Assembly (NCBI GenBank): GCA_029203185.1
Contig: CP119310.1
Coordinates: forward strand, 2,536,001 to 2,600,000
DNA length: 64,000 nt
DNA from: Candidatus Chryseobacterium colombiense
GTDB taxonomy: Bacteria > Bacteroidota > Bacteroidia > Flavobacteriales > Weeksellaceae
Direction of reading: 5' to 3'
The number at the start of each line of letters is the position of its first letter. Within the stretch, counting starts at the first letter, position 1. Position numbers and translations under genes: made by a program. The notes under the pieces were generated by a model that saw only the letters and a list, made by a program, of their open reading frames with translations, did no database searches and was not told the DNA's origin. Positions 60,812 to 64,000 of this stretch are shown here, in pieces.

Positions 60812-63560
60812 GAAATGGATCATATATATTATCCTATTATTCCCGGTATTCATCTTTTCTCAAAATCAATCTCAGGAATTTGTTAATAAAAAAGATAGTT
60901 TACTCCCGGGAAGCTCCACTTCTGTTTCTTTTAAAATAGAAAATAAATCGCGGTACAGTAAAACCTACCTTCTGAATGTTGAAACTTCAGATCCATTTAT
61001 CAGTCCTATTCTTTTAAAAGATGAGATTACTCTTTCAGCATTGGACAATAGAATTTACATTGTTCCTTTACGGATATCTTCCGAAGCTCCTTCAGGAAAA
61101 TATGAAATATCGCTGCATATCTCAGAAAAAGACACTGAAAATAAGTTTACAGAGAAAACAGAAATTATTGTTTCCGAAAACCGTAATATTTCTATTACCT
61201 TATTAGAATCCCCGGAGTTTGTAAAGGCAGGGCAAGTAATCAAAGCTTCTTTTATTTTAAAAAATAACGGAAATACTAAAGAGTATCTGGCCATGGAAAG
61301 CAATAATTCATTGATAAGCCAGGTCAATACTCTCGTTCTTGCTCCCGGAGCCAGTAAAATAATTACCATTACTAAAAATACAGATCCGAACTTAGGAAAG
61401 AATGATTATCAAAATTTAGACCTGACCGCCCGTTCTACGGTTAATCCAACTCAGGCTGTCACGGCATACAGTAGTGTGAAAATTATTTCAACAAAACCTG
61501 TAGAAGATGATATTTATTACCGTTTACCAGTTTCCGCTTCTCTTTCTTTTATAGGAAGCCAGAACAGGGGTGTTTACCAAGATGGCTTCCAAGGGGAAAT
61601 TTATGGGAAAGGAAGCCTTACAAATAAAAATACCAGCCAAATAGAATTTCATGCGGCAACTAAAAATCCTGTTGACTTCAATGCCTTCACTCCTTACGAA
61701 GAATATTTTATCAATTATAAAGATTCTAATCTTTTTGTGCATATCGGAGATAAAGCCTATTCGGCTTCCTATCTTACAGAGTTTGCACGATATGGACGAG
61801 GAGCCGAGATCCGCTATGATTTAAAGAAAATCAGTTTTGGTGCTTTTTATAATCATCCAAGATTCTTCCGGGATATTAAGGATGAATTCAATATTTATTC
61901 AAAAATAAAAATAAAAAAAGAATCGGAACTAACTGCCGGTTACCTTTATAAAATTCCTGTTTCAGAAAAAAACAATTTTACATCAGTAAATACTCAGTTT
62001 GATTCGAATACCCATTTGCCTTATTTAGCAGGTAAATTTCAACTTCTAAAAAATCTTAGTGCTTCAGGAGAAATTACGTATAGTAAAACAAATGAAACAG
62101 AAGGAACTGCTTATATGCTGCAGACTCAGGCCAATTTCAGTAAAGTCAGTGGAAGTCTTATGTATTTAAAAGCCAGCCCCAGATTCGCCGGCTATTTTTC
62201 TAACACCAGTACTTTTAATGGAAATATACAGTATCGAATTCTGAATAAAGTTAATTTGTTTGCCAACTTTATTCAGGACGCTAAAAACTATCAAAGAGAT
62301 ACTTTATTACTGGCTGCGCCTTATAGAAGCTATTTCCAATACGGAGCTCAGTACAATTACATAAAAACAGGATCTGTAATGGTATACAGTGGCTATCAAA
62401 AATACCAGGACCGTCTTATGCCAAGGCAATTTGATTATGATGAAAAATTTTTCAGAGTAAGTGTAAATCAGAGAATAGGACAATTTAGTATAAATCTTGA
62501 AAGTCAATTTGGCAATACCAATAACTTTCTGACTGGATTTTCAGGAAATTCTACCTTTTATACAGCTAATGTAGGATTTCAAAAATTTAATACCTCATTT
62601 AATTTATATGGAAGCTATGCGATAACATCCAGATACCAAATGCAAAATCAAAAACAGACTTATTTTGGTGCCCAGATTATTAGCACACTATCGGATAGAA
62701 CAAATTTTAGGCTTTTTTATCAAAATAACTATATGCCTGAAGATTATTTTAAGGACCGTAATCTTTTTGAGGTTTTGTTTCATCATCAACTTTTCAGGCA
62801 TCATGAAATAGATATATCAGGCCGCTACAATTTGCAACGTGGAGATCTTGCCAATAAAGACTTTATATTTTCTTTACGCTATACACTTAGGATGAACGTT
62901 CCTGTACAAAAAATTGCCGAATACACTACCTTATCCGGAACCGTTAATAATCTAGGAGTACAAAAAGTTGAAGGAATACGATTAATGATGGGGAATTATA
63001 TCACTGTCACGGACAAGGCAGGAAATTATACTTTTAAAAATATTCCTCCGGGCGATTATTTTCTCGAAATTGATAGATCGAGTACTCAGTTAAATGATAT
63101 TCCATATTCTAATTTTCCGGCCACTTTACATCTTATCAATAAAGAAAACATTTATAATTTCGGCTTAACTACTGCAGCTACTATTCAGGGAAGCATATCG
63201 CTCAATGAAAATGAAGAAAACAATCATTACGTTTTTGCTCATTATCAGCCGAAAAAAGAAAGTAAAAAAACAGACGGTGTTATTGTTGAAGCTACCAATG
63301 GAGAACAAACCTACAGAAAGATATGTATCATAGGAGAACCTTTTGATTTTACCTATCTACGCCCTGGAAACTGGACCGTGAAAATATATAGAAATGGTCT
63401 TGATAAACGCTATAAAATATCTACCAATCAATTTCAGTTTGTTTTAAAACCTTCTGAAACTAAAAATATAGCTATCAGTATTGTAAAGCAGCTAACGGAA
63501 ATCAAATATCAGCAAGAAAGTATAAAAGTGGGGTATAATGAAATAAAAAAGCAAAAATGA
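60804..63560 (+). CDS. Usher-like outer-membrane barrel protein
   Basis: A 918-residue exported protein with a signal peptide ending VFIFSQ. Residues about 25-230 are two Ig-like/NEW3-type domains (PGSSTSVSFKIENKSR, VKAGQVIKASFILKNNGNTKEY). Residues about 235-695 are a long run of alternating aromatic strands typical of a large outer-membrane beta barrel. Residues about 705-918 hold a carboxypeptidase-regulatory-like domain (VTDKAGNYTFKNIPPGDYFLEID) and a final beta domain. This order is reminiscent of fimbrial ushers. It is coupled to neighbours at both ends (8-base and 4-base overlaps). Homology to known ushers is not demonstrable by eye. Confidence 0.65.
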   Translation: MIRKWIIYIILLFPVFIFSQNQSQEFVNKKDSLLPGSSTSVSFKIENKSRYSKTYLLNVETSDPFISPILLKDEITLSALDNRIYIVPLRISSEAPSGKYEISLHISEKDTENKFTEKTEIIVSENRNISITLLESPEFVKAGQVIKASFILKNNGNTKEYLAMESNNSLISQVNTLVLAPGASKIITITKNTDPNLGKNDYQNLDLTARSTVNPTQAVTAYSSVKIISTKPVEDDIYYRLPVSASLSFIGSQNRGVYQDGFQGEIYGKGSLTNKNTSQIEFHAATKNPVDFNAFTPYEEYFINYKDSNLFVHIGDKAYSASYLTEFARYGRGAEIRYDLKKISFGAFYNHPRFFRDIKDEFNIYSKIKIKKESELTAGYLYKIPVSEKNNFTSVNTQFDSNTHLPYLAGKFQLLKNLSASGEITYSKTNETEGTAYMLQTQANFSKVSGSLMYLKASPRFAGYFSNTSTFNGNIQYRILNKVNLFANFIQDAKNYQRDTLLLAAPYRSYFQYGAQYNYIKTGSVMVYSGYQKYQDRLMPRQFDYDEKFFRVSVNQRIGQFSINLESQFGNTNNFLTGFSGNSTFYTANVGFQKFNTSFNLYGSYAITSRYQMQNQKQTYFGAQIISTLSDRTNFRLFYQNNYMPEDYFKDRNLFEVLFHHQLFRHHEIDISGRYNLQRGDLANKDFIFSLRYTLRMNVPVQKIAEYTTLSGTVNNLGVQKVEGIRLMMGNYITVTDKAGNYTFKNIPPGDYFLEIDRSSTQLNDIPYSNFPATLHLINKENIYNFGLTTAATIQGSISLNENEENNHYVFAHYQPKKESKKTDGVIVEATNGEQTYRKICIIGEPFDFTYLRPGNWTVKIYRNGLDKRYKISTNQFQFVLKPSETKNIAISIVKQLTEIKYQQESIKVGYNEIKKQK

Positions 63561-64000
63561 AAACTTTTATCAAAATATTAATCTCTTCAATAAGTCTTAC
63601 GTTTTATACGGGAGCCTTTTCACAAACATACACTGTTAGTTTTACCTTACCACAGGTTGCTTTAATGGATATTGAGCAGGCAACCAGCATTAATTTAGAC
63701 CTTATAAAACCTACAGAAGCAGGTAACCGTCTTACAAACCCTACCAATAATACAACTAAATGGCTGAACTATACTTCAGCGGTAGCTTCTGGTGGCACAC
63801 GATCCATAACTGCTTCTATAACCCAGAACATTCCAGGTATTGATATAAAACTGCAAATAGCATCTGCTACAGGTAGTGGTGCCGGTGCTCTAGGAACTCC
63901 CTCTTCACAGATTACCCTTTCTACAACACCTACAACCATTGTCAGTGGCATTGGAGGAGCCTATACCGGAAACGGAGTTGGCAATGGGCATCAGCTTACG
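63557..64000 (+). CDS. Second fibre-subunit-like protein, 5' part (cut by window edge)
   Basis: 148 codons are visible from an ATG overlapping the usher-like stop by four bases. The signal peptide ends GAFSQ. LPQVALMDIE, KPTEAGNRLT, NNTTKWLNYTS, IPGIDIKL, GAGALGTPSSQITLS and SGIGGAYTGNGVGNGHQLT line up with the same blocks in the 59348 product. It is thus a homologous subunit, probably minor or tip, made with the usher-like protein. The C-terminus lies outside the window. Confidence 0.72.
   Translation, partial: MKTFIKILISSISLTFYTGAFSQTYTVSFTLPQVALMDIEQATSINLDLIKPTEAGNRLTNPTNNTTKWLNYTSAVASGGTRSITASITQNIPGIDIKLQIASATGSGAGALGTPSSQITLSTTPTTIVSGIGGAYTGNGVGNGHQLT

Overview
The window is a chromosomal segment from a low-GC member of the Bacteroidota, most likely a Chryseobacterium-like flavobacterium. 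Support comes from T9SS type A and type B sorting domains, DUF3667, DUF4407 and DUF4252 families, fused IcmF, the TAnnTTTG -7 promoter element in front of many genes, and AT-rich spacers with strong hairpin terminators. No rRNA, tRNA, CRISPR array, transposase, phage or plasmid gene was seen. The window starts inside one gene and ends inside another.

Layout. 0-8.0 kb: end of a surface-polysaccharide locus with a capsule-type transferase fragment, four glycosyltransferases, a DUF6492-like protein, a beta-propeller lipoprotein and a phosphomannose-isomerase-type cupin. 8.2-12.5 kb: housekeeping gltX, accA and tsf, plus a small secreted protein. 12.6-27.3 kb: four long paralogous cell-surface proteins with an IgGFc-binding-like N-terminus, Ig-like modules and a T9SS type B C-terminus, with one von Willebrand A (T9SS type A) protein between the first two. 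27.4-30.4 kb: a carboxypeptidase-regulatory-like secreted protein, trmB, and two more members of the small secreted family seen at 10.8 kb. 30.4-32.3 kb: rplM-rpsI-rpsB on the minus strand. The usual partner tsf is 18 kb away on the other strand, a layout that one inversion of the intervening block would explain. 32.6-40.7 kb: DUF3667 membrane protein, IcmF mutase, two unknown proteins and a Dph6-like ATP pyrophosphatase. 40.7-43.1 kb: a PadR regulator with three tandem paralogous membrane proteins, translationally coupled, behind a palindromic operator. 43.2-47.7 kb: LigT-like protein, ruvC, a lipoprotein, DUF4407 protein and guaB. 47.8-50.9 kb: an ECF sigma, anti-sigma-like, GIN/DUF4252 and DUF4252 operon. 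51-57.5 kb: GlmU-like nucleotidyltransferase, ribosomal protein L31 type B, a beta-helix lipoprotein, a MazG-like protein, aroA, an unknown protein and an SDR. 57.5-59.2 kb: an Omp85-like barrel whose upstream region is occupied by a palindromic dispersed repeat.

59.3-64.0 kb holds the most interesting locus. Its order is small secreted subunit, hairpin, DUF916/PapD-like periplasmic protein, usher-like outer-membrane barrel with Ig-like N-terminal and carboxypeptidase-regulatory-like C-terminal domains, then a second subunit homologous to the first and cut by the window edge. This gene order resembles a chaperone-usher fibre system, although none of the proteins is a recognisable classical FimC, FimD or FimA. 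I propose it as a candidate undescribed Bacteroidota surface-fibre system; the assignment is inference from architecture and gene order.
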